A DNA stretch of 64,000 bases from Thalassobius sp965218685 (GTDB lineage Bacteria > Pseudomonadota > Alphaproteobacteria > Rhodobacterales > Rhodobacteraceae): NCBI RefSeq assembly GCF_965218685.1, contig NZ_OZ244657.1:372001-436000 (forward strand), written 5' to 3'. The position numbers and the translations under genes were made by a program. A model generated the notes under the pieces. The model was not told where the DNA came from. It did not search any database and was given only the letters and a program-made list of their open reading frames with translations. Position 1 is the first letter of the stretch. Every line of letters begins with the position of its first letter. Below, piece after piece: positions 44,017 to 52,479 of this stretch.

Positions 44017-44910
44017 TCAGACCCATTTCGCCAGCGGGGGCAGACTCATAAGCACGGCATTGGCGTCGTGCCCTGTCTCCAAGCCAAATTTCGTGCCCCG
44101 GTCGTAGACCAGATTATACTCGGCATAGAGCCCCCGGTGCACCAGCTGAGTGTCCTTTTCAGCCTCGCTCCAGGGCGTGTTGCGGCGCTTTTCCGTCACC
44201 GGCACAAAGGCGGGTAGGAACGCGCGACCGACGTCTTGGATGAAGGCAAAGTCAGTCTCCCAATCACCCGAGTTATGGTCATCAAGGAAAATCCCCCCTA
44301 CCCCGCGGGCGCGGCCACGGTGGGGGACATAAAAATATTCGTCCGCCCAGTCCTTGAACCGTGGATAAAATCCTGCGTCATGCCGATCACAGTGCTCTTT
44401 CTGTACGGCATGAAAATGGGTGGTGTCCTCATCGTATTCGATGCAGGGATTCAGGTCCGATCCCCCGCCAAACCACCATGCATGCGGTGTCCAGAACATG
44501 CGGGTGTTCATATGCACCGCCGGTGTGTGTGGGTTCTGCATATGCGCCACCAGGCTGATGCCGCTGGCCCAGAACCTAGGGTCATCTTTCATCCCAGGGA
44601 TGCCTTTGCGCGCCGCCATGGCTGCCTGGGCGCGCTCGCCCAGCTCTCCGTAGACAGTCGAGACATTGACGCCGACCTTTTCAAACACACGGCCGCCGCG
44701 CATCACGCTCATCAGACCGCCACCAGCGTCACTGCCGTCATCCGAGGCGCGCTTGGTCTCGGTCACTTCGAAACGGCCAGCAGGACAGTCCGCGAAAGGT
44801 CCGGTTGTCTGGCTGTCTTCCAAAGCTTCGAAACTGGCCACGATTTCATCGCGCAGGCTACGGAACCAAGCGCTGGCGCGGGCTTTCTGATCGGTGAAGG
44901 TGTCGGTCAT
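44017..44910 (-). CDS. hemF: Oxygen-dependent coproporphyrinogen III oxidase
   Basis: Aerobic coproporphyrinogen oxidase of 297 aa. Signature segments present are NPHTPAVHMNTRMF, WWFGGGSDLNP and the Asp-rich GGIFLDDHNSGDWE. The C-terminus WSEAEKDTQLVHRGLYAEYN and YDRGTKFGLETG is canonical. The ATG at 44910 is chosen over 44937 because GGGGACC lies just upstream and family members begin close to MTDTF. The oxygen-independent counterpart hemN is 16 kb away next to fnrL, giving the cell a route for both oxygen states. Confidence 0.96.
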   Translation of the reverse strand: MTDTFTDQKARASAWFRSLRDEIVASFEALEDSQTTGPFADCPAGRFEVTETKRASDDGSDAGGGLMSVMRGGRVFEKVGVNVSTVYGELGERAQAAMAARKGIPGMKDDPRFWASGISLVAHMQNPHTPAVHMNTRMFWTPHAWWFGGGSDLNPCIEYDEDTTHFHAVQKEHCDRHDAGFYPRFKDWADEYFYVPHRGRARGVGGIFLDDHNSGDWETDFAFIQDVGRAFLPAFVPVTEKRRNTPWSEAEKDTQLVHRGLYAEYNLVYDRGTKFGLETGHDANAVLMSLPPLAKWV

Positions 44911-44984
44911 CTTGGGTCCCCGTTTGTCTTTTCCCAAGACCTAACAGGCAAGGCCGCTTCACGCCACCACCCAGGGGCGCGACA

Positions 44985-45785
44985 TCAATGCGCGGGGGCC
45001 GAGACCGGGTCAATCAGCGTGCGCCCGCCGTCCAGCGTCAGCACCTGGCCCGTCATAAAGGCCGATGCCTCGGAGGCCAGGTATTGCGCGGAATGCACCA
45101 GCTCGGTCGGCGATGCGATCCGATGCAACGGGGTGTGCTGCTCGATATCGCTGCGGTATTCGGCATTGCCTTTGAGCTGATCCTTAAGGCTGTGCGACAT
45201 GACCGACCCAAAGGCCAGTCCATTCACCCGGATACGATGCGGCGCAAGGGCCACCGCCAACGAGCGGGTCATCTGATCCAGCGCAGCAGTCGACACAGAA
45301 TACGCCAGCAGATCCGAACTGGTACGACGCCCGGCGATACAGGACAGGTTCACGATCGACCCGGCAACGCCTTCTTCTTGGTCTTTTGCCTGCTTAATCA
45401 TGCGCTTGGCCACCAGCTGAGACAGCCGCAGCGCGTTCAGCAGGTTCTGTTGCAGCAGCATTTCAACCGCATCGTCATCATCGTTCAGCGGGTCCACCGC
45501 CACCACCTGACGCGAGGCGTTGATCAAGATATCGACCCGATCAAACGCATCCAGCGTGGCCGACAGCAGGTTGGCCTGGGTCAGACGCTCTCGCAGGTCT
45601 CCGGCAAAATAGCGATAGGGATTGGCCTCGTCGTTTTCGCCGAACTGGTTGACCAGCCCGTCTTCGTCACGATCCGCGAACACCACATTCGCGCCCTTGT
45701 CCACGAAATGGAGCCCGATGGCCAAACCGATTCCGTTGGCGCCTCCGGTGACAATGGCGGTTTTTCCGGCAAGTGAGAATGTCAT
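44985..45785 (-). CDS. SDR-family protein lacking the catalytic Lys
   Basis: A 266-aa protein with the short-chain dehydrogenase fold: cofactor motif TGGANGIG, then LINASRQ (in place of NNAG), a Ser in VNLSCIAG, and C-terminal GQVLTLDGGRTL. The Tyr region reads AYSVSTAALDQ, so the usual Tyr-x3-Lys is Tyr-x3-Thr (ACT at 45290-45288). Loss of this Lys usually abolishes normal SDR catalysis, so it may be a binding or regulatory protein, or use an altered mechanism. AGGAGGT precedes the ATG. It lies between hemF and the rsmC-like gene, all on the minus strand. Confidence 0.85.
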   Translation of the reverse strand: MTFSLAGKTAIVTGGANGIGLAIGLHFVDKGANVVFADRDEDGLVNQFGENDEANPYRYFAGDLRERLTQANLLSATLDAFDRVDILINASRQVVAVDPLNDDDDAVEMLLQQNLLNALRLSQLVAKRMIKQAKDQEEGVAGSIVNLSCIAGRRTSSDLLAYSVSTAALDQMTRSLAVALAPHRIRVNGLAFGSVMSHSLKDQLKGNAEYRSDIEQHTPLHRIASPTELVHSAQYLASEASAFMTGQVLTLDGGRTLIDPVSAPAH

Positions 45786-45824
45786 GAAGACCTCCTGATT
45801 CCCTTCGCTCGAGCCTATAGGGCG

Positions 45825-46799
45825 TTAACCGCGCTGGCGAGTGGGCCGTTGCGCGTGCAGGATTTTGAAGCGTTTGTCGCCGCCGATCTCTTCGACATGG
45901 GTGAAAAGCGCGGCAAGCGCTGCCTCGTAGGGAAGTTGACGGTTGGCGACCAGCCAAAGCTGCCCATTCGGGGCCAAACTTTTGGCGGCGGTCGCAATAA
46001 AGGCGCGGCCCAGATCGGGCTCGGCGGCGCGACCCACGTGGAAGGGTGGGTTCATGATCACCGCATCCATACGCGCAGGCGCGGTCCAGCGCGTGGCGTC
46101 GGCCCAATGGAAACAGGCACGCGGATCAGTGACGTTTTCACGGGCGCAATCCAGCGCGGCGCTGTCGGCCTCGACCAGATGCAATTCCTTGATGGCGGGA
46201 TGGCCGGCCAAGACGGTGGCCGCAAGGTATCCCCAGCCTGCCCCCAGATCGGCGACCCTACCGGACAGTTTCTGCGGCAGATGTTGGATCAACAGGGCCG
46301 AAGCCGGATCGATCCCATCGGCAGAGAACACGCCGGGGCGGGTAACAAAGCCCTGCACTGTCGCAGCACGGCCCTGCCAGTCCGAGAAATCCGAGGTCGG
46401 GTTCAGCCAGAACAGCTTGCCATGCGCCTTAGAGATGGTTCCGGCAATCCGCTCGCGCTTTTTCAGCTCTTTCAGGACGGATTCGATGCCATCGGTCTTT
46501 TGCCCGTCAACGATCAGGACATCCGCCCCGGCGGCCCGAGCGATCATCGCGCGGGCCAAGGCCTTGGCGCGGGGCAGGATCACAATGGCAGCCGCGGCTG
46601 TGGGCGCATCGGTCTGGCAAGCGTATCCACGCGCGGTAAAGGCATCCACATCGGGCTTGAACCCGGTGACCAGCACCAACCGGTCCTTGGGCAGGTCAGA
46701 CAGATCCGTATCGGCGCGCGGGCCAAATACGGCAATCACGCCCTGGGACGGCAATTCCATTCCGGCCTCAAGCGCCAGGGACAAGCGGGTATGTGTCAT
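45825..46799 (-). CDS. RsmC-type class I SAM methyltransferase
   Basis: A 324-aa protein with two methyltransferase-like halves, as in 16S rRNA (guanine-N2) methyltransferases RsmC and RlmG. The N-terminal half is degenerate. The C-terminal half has the SAM motif VADLGAGWGYLAATVL and the catalytic NPPFHVG. It probably modifies a guanine of ribosomal RNA. The target position cannot be read from sequence. It lies 39 bases upstream of the SDR-like gene on the same strand and downstream of clpS. Confidence 0.87.
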   Translation of the reverse strand: MTHTRLSLALEAGMELPSQGVIAVFGPRADTDLSDLPKDRLVLVTGFKPDVDAFTARGYACQTDAPTAAAAIVILPRAKALARAMIARAAGADVLIVDGQKTDGIESVLKELKKRERIAGTISKAHGKLFWLNPTSDFSDWQGRAATVQGFVTRPGVFSADGIDPASALLIQHLPQKLSGRVADLGAGWGYLAATVLAGHPAIKELHLVEADSAALDCARENVTDPRACFHWADATRWTAPARMDAVIMNPPFHVGRAAEPDLGRAFIATAAKSLAPNGQLWLVANRQLPYEAALAALFTHVEEIGGDKRFKILHAQRPTRQRG

Positions 46800-46828
46800 G
46801 TTTCAGGACAGAAGGACCGAACGCGCGG

Positions 46829-47170
46829 TCATTCCTTCTCCATCGTGCATTGCAGGGGATGTTGGTGACGGCGGGCGAAATCCATCACCTGGGTCACCTT
46901 GGTTTCGGCGATCTCGTGGCTGAAGACACCGACCACGGCCAGACCCTTTTTGTGGACGGTCAGCATGATCTCGAACGCCTGGGAATGAGACATGCCGAAA
47001 AAACGTTCCAGCACGTGCACGACGAACTCCATCGGGGTGTAGTCGTCATTCAGCAGCATCACCTTGTACAACGGTGGGCGCTTGGTTTTCGGGCGGGTTT
47101 TCAGGGCGACAGAGGGGTCTCCGTCGTCAAACTCTTCATCCGACATTGTCACAGGCCACTGCGCCATCAT
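46829..47170 (-). CDS. clpS: ATP-dependent Clp protease adaptor ClpS
   Basis: Small adaptor (111-113 aa) that binds N-degron substrates and docks on the ClpA N-domain. The core is intact: LYKVMLLNDDYTPMEFVVHV (with the Asn-Asp substrate pocket), then LERFFGMSHSQAFEIM, GLAVVGVFSHEIAETK and C-terminal Cys. GGAAGAG lies just upstream of two adjacent ATGs (47170 and 47167), so the start is one of these. It is isolated from clpA, which lies at the left end of the window. Confidence 0.95.
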   Translation of the reverse strand: MMAQWPVTMSDEEFDDGDPSVALKTRPKTKRPPLYKVMLLNDDYTPMEFVVHVLERFFGMSHSQAFEIMLTVHKKGLAVVGVFSHEIAETKVTQVMDFARRHQHPLQCTMEKE

Positions 47171-47268
47171 TCAAACTCTTCCGGGTTTGACCAATCATTC
47201 TTTGAAGGGTCTATATAACCTCTGTGCGCCACAAGGAAAGAGGGCGAACCAGCGACAAGGAGAGAAGG

Positions 47269-47979
47269 TTGCCCAAACTGACCACCATAGGCTTCGATGC
47301 GGACGACACTCTGTGGCACAACGAGCGTTTTTTCCGCATGACCCAGGACCGATTCGCCGATCTGCTGCGCGATTATTGCGAGGCTGATCATTTGATGGAA
47401 CGGTTACTGGAAGCTGAAAAGCGCAACATTTCTCATTATGGGTTCGGCATCAAGGGCTTCGTTCTGTCGATGATCGAAACCGCGCTGGACGTCACGGGAG
47501 ATCGGGTGCCCGGACCCGTGATCCGCGCTTTGGTCGATGCTGGCCAAGAGATGCTGCAACACCCGATCGAGTTGTTGCCCCACGCACAAGAAGCCGTCGA
47601 GGCCATCGCCGATACCCATCGTGTTTTGCTGATCACCAAGGGCGATCTGCTGGATCAGGAACGCAAATTGGCGCAATCGGGCCTTGGCGAATTGTTCGAC
47701 GGGGTCGAAATCGTCTCGGCCAAAACTCAACCTGTCTACGAAGAGATTTTCGCGCGGCATGGAGACGGGGCGCACTGGGGGATGATGATCGGCAACTCGA
47801 TGAAATCCGATGTGGTGCCGATGGTGCAGGCCGGCGGTTGGGGCGTGCATGTCCCCCATGGGCTGGAATGGGAGATCGAGCGCGCGGATCCGCCGCATGA
47901 CGCGCCGAGGTTCGTGCAGCTGCAGGATCTGGGTGGGCTGCGCGCCCAGATCGACCGGATCGAACAAAGCGGCGACTGA
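47269..47979 (+). CDS. HAD-superfamily hydrolase
   Basis: A 236-aa phosphatase-like protein. HAD motif I is GFDADDTLW, motif II is in VLLITKGDLLDQ and the last acidic motif is IGNSMKSDVVPM. It resembles YjjG-type nucleotidases, but the substrate is unknown. The start is a TTG at 47269: AAGGAGAGAAGG precedes it and the product begins PKLTTIGFDADDT as in relatives. The frame is open back to a GTG at 47224, which has no ribosome site. It is divergent from clpS. Confidence 0.86.
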   Translation: MPKLTTIGFDADDTLWHNERFFRMTQDRFADLLRDYCEADHLMERLLEAEKRNISHYGFGIKGFVLSMIETALDVTGDRVPGPVIRALVDAGQEMLQHPIELLPHAQEAVEAIADTHRVLLITKGDLLDQERKLAQSGLGELFDGVEIVSAKTQPVYEEIFARHGDGAHWGMMIGNSMKSDVVPMVQAGGWGVHVPHGLEWEIERADPPHDAPRFVQLQDLGGLRAQIDRIEQSGD

Positions 47980-48015
47980 AATCATCTTGTTGGGGTTGGC
48001 GCCGTCATAGCCCCT

Positions 48016-48030
48016 ACATTTTGAAAATGT
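48016..48030. promoter_or_regulatory. Perfect palindrome upstream of the carboxypeptidase gene
   Basis: ACATTTT-G-AAAATGT is a perfect 7-1-7 palindrome, 125 bases upstream of the GTG start. It could be an operator or a weak terminator for the HAD gene. No T-run follows. Confidence 0.35.
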
Positions 48031-48116
48031 CACGTCACGCGAGCGGTCAAATCGTTAGAAATGAAGACTTTATTCGATTCACCGCCTGTGCTAGCCTTCT
48101 ACTAATAAATAAAAAC

Positions 48117-48137
48117 GCCGACTGAAAAATCAGCGGC
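48117..48137 (+). promoter_or_regulatory. Hairpin in the dacA leader
   Basis: GCCG-A-CTGA / AAAA / TCAG-CGGC forms an 8-bp stem with one bulged A, ending 18 bases before the GTG start and close to the ribosome-binding region. It might affect translation initiation. Function is inferred from position only. Confidence 0.35.
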
Positions 48138-48155
48138 AAGAGGCAGAAAAAGGCA

Positions 48156-49601
48156 GTGTCCGTGGATCATCGGCATGTACAGTTGACCCGTATGGGTCTG
48201 CTATCCCTTCTATTGGTGGGTCTTCTGGCCTTCGTACCTGCGGTGGTACGGGCGGCTCCTTATGCGGCGATGGTGATGGACGCCCGCACCGGCAAGGTGC
48301 TGCACTCGTCCAACGCTGACACGCGATTGCATCCGGCCTCTTTGACCAAAATGATGACGCTCTATATCGCCTTCGAGGCCATCGAGCGTGGCGAGATTTC
48401 GCTGGATACGATGGTTAAAGTGTCCCGCAACGCTGCAGCCGAGCCGCCATCCGAGTTGGGCCTGGCCGCCGGGCAACGTATCAAGCTGCGCTACCTGATC
48501 CGCGCTGCCGCAGTGAAATCCGCCAACGACGCAGCTACGGCCATCGGCGAGGCGATCTCGGGCTCCGAAGCGGCCTTTGCCCGCCGGATGAACCGCACAG
48601 CCAAATCGATGGGCATGACCCGCACTACCTTTAAGAACGCGCATGGCCTGACCCGTGACGGTCACCTGTCCACCGCCCGCGATATGACCATCCTGGGGCG
48701 GCACCTGCTGTATGATTTCCCCGAATACTACAACCTGTTCAGCCGTCGTTCGACCCATGCGGGGCTACGCACGGTGAAGAACACCAACCGCCGATTCCTG
48801 AACGACTATCGCGGTGCCGATGGCATCAAGACCGGCTATACCCGCGCTGCTGGGTTCAACCTTGTTGCATCGGCCGAACGCGGCAACGAACGCATCATCA
48901 CCACCGTTTTCGGGGGCCGCTCGACCGCGACGCGTAACGCCAAGGTGGCCGAGCTGATGGATCTTGGGTTCCGCCGAGCGCCCAGCCATGCAAACGTCCG
49001 CAAGCCCGCGCGTCCAGCCTATGTTGGTAATACCGTTCCCAAGGGCGGTGCTGGCAAAACCATCCGCGTTGTCACCGCAGTTCAGAAAAGCCTTCGCCCG
49101 AAGATGCGCCCGGGAACGCAGGCGCCGGTTCTGGTCGCGGTCAAGGACGACATTCAGGACGCGCTTAAGGAAGTCATCAACAAGCCCGCCGCCGCACCGG
49201 ACACCCTGCCAGCAAACGCGAACAAATCCATTAAGCCTCGGGAGCGGCCCAAGAACCTGCTGCTTGCCAGCACTGGAAATGCTTCCGCTGTGGATGAGCT
49301 GGTCGCCGAAGTCATCGCCGAGGAACAACGCCGCGAGGTTGTCACCCGTCTGTCGACCTCGGGAGGGCGCCACTGGGGCATCAACGTGGGTCGCTATCCC
49401 AGCCGCTATGCCGCGGAAAAGGTTCTGGTGAAAACCGCCCTGGCCGAAATGGCGACGCTGGACGGCAGCCTGCGCAAGGTGGTCAACCGCAAGGGCGGGT
49501 TTGACGCCAATTTCATGGGCATGACTCGTGAAAGCGCCGATCTGGCCTGCCGCCGCCTGCAAGCGCGGCAAGTTACCTGTTTCATGATCGGGCCAGGCTG
49601 A
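48156..49601 (+). CDS. D-alanyl-D-alanine carboxypeptidase with SPOR domain
   Basis: A 481-aa periplasmic penicillin-binding protein of the S11 (DacA) family that trims peptidoglycan pentapeptides. The N-terminal signal sequence (MGLLSLLLVGLLAFVPAVVRAAP) precedes the three active-site motifs: SLTK (Ser nucleophile), SAN in VKSANDAA and KTG in IKTGYTRAAG. After a basic linker (about 290-400), the last 75 residues look like a SPOR domain (HWGINVGRYPSRYAAE), which binds denuded septal glycan and would recruit it to division sites. The start GTG at 48156 follows AAAAAGG. It ends at a strong terminator. Confidence 0.93.
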   Translation: MSVDHRHVQLTRMGLLSLLLVGLLAFVPAVVRAAPYAAMVMDARTGKVLHSSNADTRLHPASLTKMMTLYIAFEAIERGEISLDTMVKVSRNAAAEPPSELGLAAGQRIKLRYLIRAAAVKSANDAATAIGEAISGSEAAFARRMNRTAKSMGMTRTTFKNAHGLTRDGHLSTARDMTILGRHLLYDFPEYYNLFSRRSTHAGLRTVKNTNRRFLNDYRGADGIKTGYTRAAGFNLVASAERGNERIITTVFGGRSTATRNAKVAELMDLGFRRAPSHANVRKPARPAYVGNTVPKGGAGKTIRVVTAVQKSLRPKMRPGTQAPVLVAVKDDIQDALKEVINKPAAAPDTLPANANKSIKPRERPKNLLLASTGNASAVDELVAEVIAEEQRREVVTRLSTSGGRHWGINVGRYPSRYAAEKVLVKTALAEMATLDGSLRKVVNRKGGFDANFMGMTRESADLACRRLQARQVTCFMIGPG

Positions 49602-49625
49602 TCCCTCGTCTGTCCCGTGACGCAG

Positions 49626-49651
49626 AAGGCCACCCGTTTGGGTGGCCTTTT
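49626..49651 (+). terminator. Terminator between dacA-type gene and ccoS
   Basis: AAGGCCACCC (49626-49635), GTTT, GGGTGGCCTT (49640-49649): perfect 10-bp stem followed by TT. It serves the convergent carboxypeptidase and ccoGHIS transcripts. Confidence 0.85.
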
Positions 49652-49662
49652 GTGTTTGCGGT

Positions 49663-49821
49663 TCACGGTTTGGGGTGATCGTCCCATTCGTCGGACAGGA
49701 TGCGCTGACTGTTGCCTTCGGGGTCGTCATATTGGTCCGAGCGTACCGTGTAGACAAACGCCAAAAGCCCCACGCCGCCCATGACGATCGAGATCGGGAT
49801 CAGGTATGACAGGACTTCCAT
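49663..49821 (-). CDS. ccoS: cbb3-type oxidase assembly protein CcoS
   Basis: Small membrane protein of 52 aa needed for cofactor insertion into cbb3 oxidase. It starts MEVLSYLIPISIVMGGVG, a single transmembrane helix, and continues VRSDQYDDPEGNSQRIL, the typical CcoS sequence with an acidic C-terminal tail. It begins 6 bases after the ccoI stop and is the last gene of the ccoGHIS operon. It is below common length cut-offs for gene finding but is unambiguous by sequence and position. Confidence 0.93.
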   Translation of the reverse strand: MEVLSYLIPISIVMGGVGLLAFVYTVRSDQYDDPEGNSQRILSDEWDDHPKP

Positions 49822-49827
49822 GGCGGG

Positions 49828-52014
49828 TTACCTCAGGCGCAGCGCATTCAGCGATACTGTAATGGAACTTGCAGACATGGCCAAGGCCGCCACCAATGGG
49901 GTGGCCAGCCCGATGATCGCGATCGGAACGGCGATCACGTTGTACAGGGTCGCGATCTGGAAGTTCTCACGGATGCGCTTGGTGGCCGATTGAGCCGTCT
50001 CCAGCGCGTCTGCAATTGGGGACAGATCCCCGCCCAGCAGCACAATATCCGAGGCCACACGCGCCGCATCCAGCGCCGAGGCTGGCGAGATCGAAACATC
50101 CGCAGCCGCCAGCGCTGCTGTGTCATTCAGCCCATCGCCCACCATCAGCACATGCTTGCCCTGCTGCGACAGATGCTGAATTCGGGCGGCCTTGTCTGCG
50201 GGCAGCGCCTCGGCCATCCAGTGTTGAATGCCCAGACGGTTGGCCAGATCCTCGACCGCGCGGGTGGCGTCGCCCGAAATCAGGATGACCTCTTTGTCCG
50301 CATCAATCAGCGCGCGCACGGCCTCTTCGGCCCCATCGCGCAGACGGTCGGTAAAGGTGAAGGCTTGCGGCGCTTCCCCCGCGACGGACAACCAGGCCGA
50401 AGTCATCTCGGTCGAGCTGGCGCCAACCCAAGCCGCACGGCCCAGGCGGACGCGCTGACCTTTCCACAGACCTTCGGTACCATAGCCCGGCACCTCGGTG
50501 ATCTGGTCAACGCGGGCGGGTTTTACGCCAGCCTCTCGCGCAGCGCGAGTCAGCGATTGCGACAAGGGATGCGAGGACCCCTCGGCCAATGCCAGCGCAA
50601 TCTCAAGATCGCGGGTCGCATGATCACCCAGATTTGTCAGCTCGGGCGTGCCAGCGGTCAGCGTGCCGGTCTTGTCAAAGACCACGGTGTCGACCTTGGC
50701 CAGACGTTCCAAAGCCGTCGAATGCTTGATCAGCATCCCCTTGCGGAACAACCGTCCCGAGGCTGCGGTGGTCACAGCCGGAACAGCCAGACCCAGTGCA
50801 CAGGGGCAGGTGATAATCAGAACGGCGGCGGCAATGTTCAGCGCGGTGCGCACGTCCCACGTATAAAGCCACCAGCCAACAAAGCTGAGCGCCGACAGGA
50901 TATGCACGCCGGGCGCATAAAGCTTGGCCGCGCTGTCCGCCAAAGAGGTATAGCGCGAGCGGCCGGATTCAGCGATAGCAACCAGATCGGCCATCTGATG
51001 CAACGAGGTATCTTTGCCCACGGCCGTGGCGCGAATGATCAGTGGGCCGGTCAGGTTGACCTCGCCAGCTGAAACGCCGTGCCCCGGCTCGGCCAGAACC
51101 GGCAATGTTTCCCCGGTCAGAAGCGAGCGGTCAATCTCGGATGTGCCCTCGGTTACGTCCCCATCCACGGGCATCCGCCCGCCCGGACGCACAAGGATCA
51201 TATCGCCCACGGATACCTCGGAAACTGGCACCTGCACTTCTTCTCCGTCACGGATCAGGATGGCGCGGGGCACCTCAAGCGCGGCCAGTTCCTCGGCTGC
51301 TGACCGAGCAATCGCGCGGGTGCGGTAATCCAGATAGCGACCCGCCAGCAGGAAAAACGTCAGCGTCAGCGCGGCGTCGAAATAGGCATGGTGCCCGGAC
51401 AACGAGGTTTCCCAAAGCGAGGTCACCAGCGCCAGCACAATGGCCAGCACGATCGGCACGTCCATGTTCAGGCGCTTGTGCTTCAACGCGCCCCATGCGC
51501 TTTTGAAAAATGGTACGCCCGAAAACGCGATGGTCGGCAGCGTGATCGCCGCCGAGATCCAGTGAAACATGTCCCGCGTGGCATCTGCCGCCCCGGCCCA
51601 GACGGACACCGACAGCAGCATCACGTTCATCGAGGCAAAGCCCGCCACCGCCAACCGCATCAGCAGATCGCGGCCTGATTTGTCGGTTTGGGTGGCACTC
51701 AGCGCGCCGGCGTCCAGCTCGTGCGCCTCATAGCCGACGCGCTCCAGCACGCCGATCAGATCCTCGGGCATCACGTCTGCGTCCGCCTCGACCTGGACCC
51801 GTTTCAGGGTCAGGTTCACGCGGGCCGACTGCACGCCTGGGGCCTTGGCCAGGGCCCTTTCCACGGTCGAGATACAGGCCGCGCAGTGCACGGCAGGAAC
51901 TGACAGGGCTATGCGGGCCTCTTGCGGGGCGTCCAGTTCAGCCAAAGCTTCCGAGGCCGGAGCCGCGGCGCAGGCCGGACATGCAGACGGGGTTGGACGC
52001 ATGGTGGCAGTCAT
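49828..52014 (-). CDS. ccoI: Copper-translocating P1B-type ATPase CcoI
   Basis: Inner-membrane copper exporter of 728 aa that supplies copper for cbb3 oxidase maturation. The N-terminus has a CPAC pair, then a heavy-metal-associated domain with VHCAACIS. The membrane Cys-Pro-Cys metal site is in ITCPCALGLA, the phosphorylation motif is DKTGTLTAG (Asp about 447), SSHPLSQ follows, and the hinge is GDGLNDTAAL. It lies 9 bases after ccoH and 6 before ccoS. Expression is probably under the FNR box ahead of ccoG. Confidence 0.95.
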   Translation of the reverse strand: MTATMRPTPSACPACAAAPASEALAELDAPQEARIALSVPAVHCAACISTVERALAKAPGVQSARVNLTLKRVQVEADADVMPEDLIGVLERVGYEAHELDAGALSATQTDKSGRDLLMRLAVAGFASMNVMLLSVSVWAGAADATRDMFHWISAAITLPTIAFSGVPFFKSAWGALKHKRLNMDVPIVLAIVLALVTSLWETSLSGHHAYFDAALTLTFFLLAGRYLDYRTRAIARSAAEELAALEVPRAILIRDGEEVQVPVSEVSVGDMILVRPGGRMPVDGDVTEGTSEIDRSLLTGETLPVLAEPGHGVSAGEVNLTGPLIIRATAVGKDTSLHQMADLVAIAESGRSRYTSLADSAAKLYAPGVHILSALSFVGWWLYTWDVRTALNIAAAVLIITCPCALGLAVPAVTTAASGRLFRKGMLIKHSTALERLAKVDTVVFDKTGTLTAGTPELTNLGDHATRDLEIALALAEGSSHPLSQSLTRAAREAGVKPARVDQITEVPGYGTEGLWKGQRVRLGRAAWVGASSTEMTSAWLSVAGEAPQAFTFTDRLRDGAEEAVRALIDADKEVILISGDATRAVEDLANRLGIQHWMAEALPADKAARIQHLSQQGKHVLMVGDGLNDTAALAAADVSISPASALDAARVASDIVLLGGDLSPIADALETAQSATKRIRENFQIATLYNVIAVPIAIIGLATPLVAALAMSASSITVSLNALRLR

Positions 52015-52023
52015 GTCAGGGCC

Positions 52024-52479
52024 TTACTTCACGTGCAGGATCACCCGTTGGGTGAACTCGGTGCCATCTTCGGCGATGGCATTCATGCGGATGTTCCAGT
52101 TACCATCGGCCAGTTCCAGCTGCGCTACGTGGGCACGGCCGTCAAAGGAAAAAGCGGGTTCCACATCCTCGGCGATCGACGTTGCGCGCCCCACAACCGC
52201 GTGCAATTCCTTGGGAACAACCGGGTTACCATTCTCATCATTGATGTTCAGGTAAAGCGTCCCCTTCAAATGCACCGCCGTGACGGTCCAGCCCAAAGCC
52301 TCTTGCGCGGCCTTGCGTACGTTGAACTCCTGGCTGGCGACATACGAGTTTTTCACCTCGAGCCCGGGAAAGGTCTTGATGGCGTTGAAGGCCATAAAGA
52401 CGTTCACGGCAATGATCAGGCCAAAGGCCGCGGCAAACCCCAAAAAGACATGCCGGCCGGTGATTTGACGCTCGGTCAT
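52024..52479 (-). CDS. ccoH: FixH/CcoH family protein
   Basis: A 151-aa membrane-anchored protein required for stability or assembly of the cbb3 oxidase. It has one N-terminal transmembrane helix (GFAAAFGLIIAVNVFMAFNA) and a periplasmic immunoglobulin-like domain ending AHVAQLELADGNWNIRM, as in FixH. Its start overlaps the ccoG stop by one base. It lies between ccoG and ccoI, the conserved order. Confidence 0.92.
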   Translation of the reverse strand: MTERQITGRHVFLGFAAAFGLIIAVNVFMAFNAIKTFPGLEVKNSYVASQEFNVRKAAQEALGWTVTAVHLKGTLYLNINDENGNPVVPKELHAVVGRATSIAEDVEPAFSFDGRAHVAQLELADGNWNIRMNAIAEDGTEFTQRVILHVK

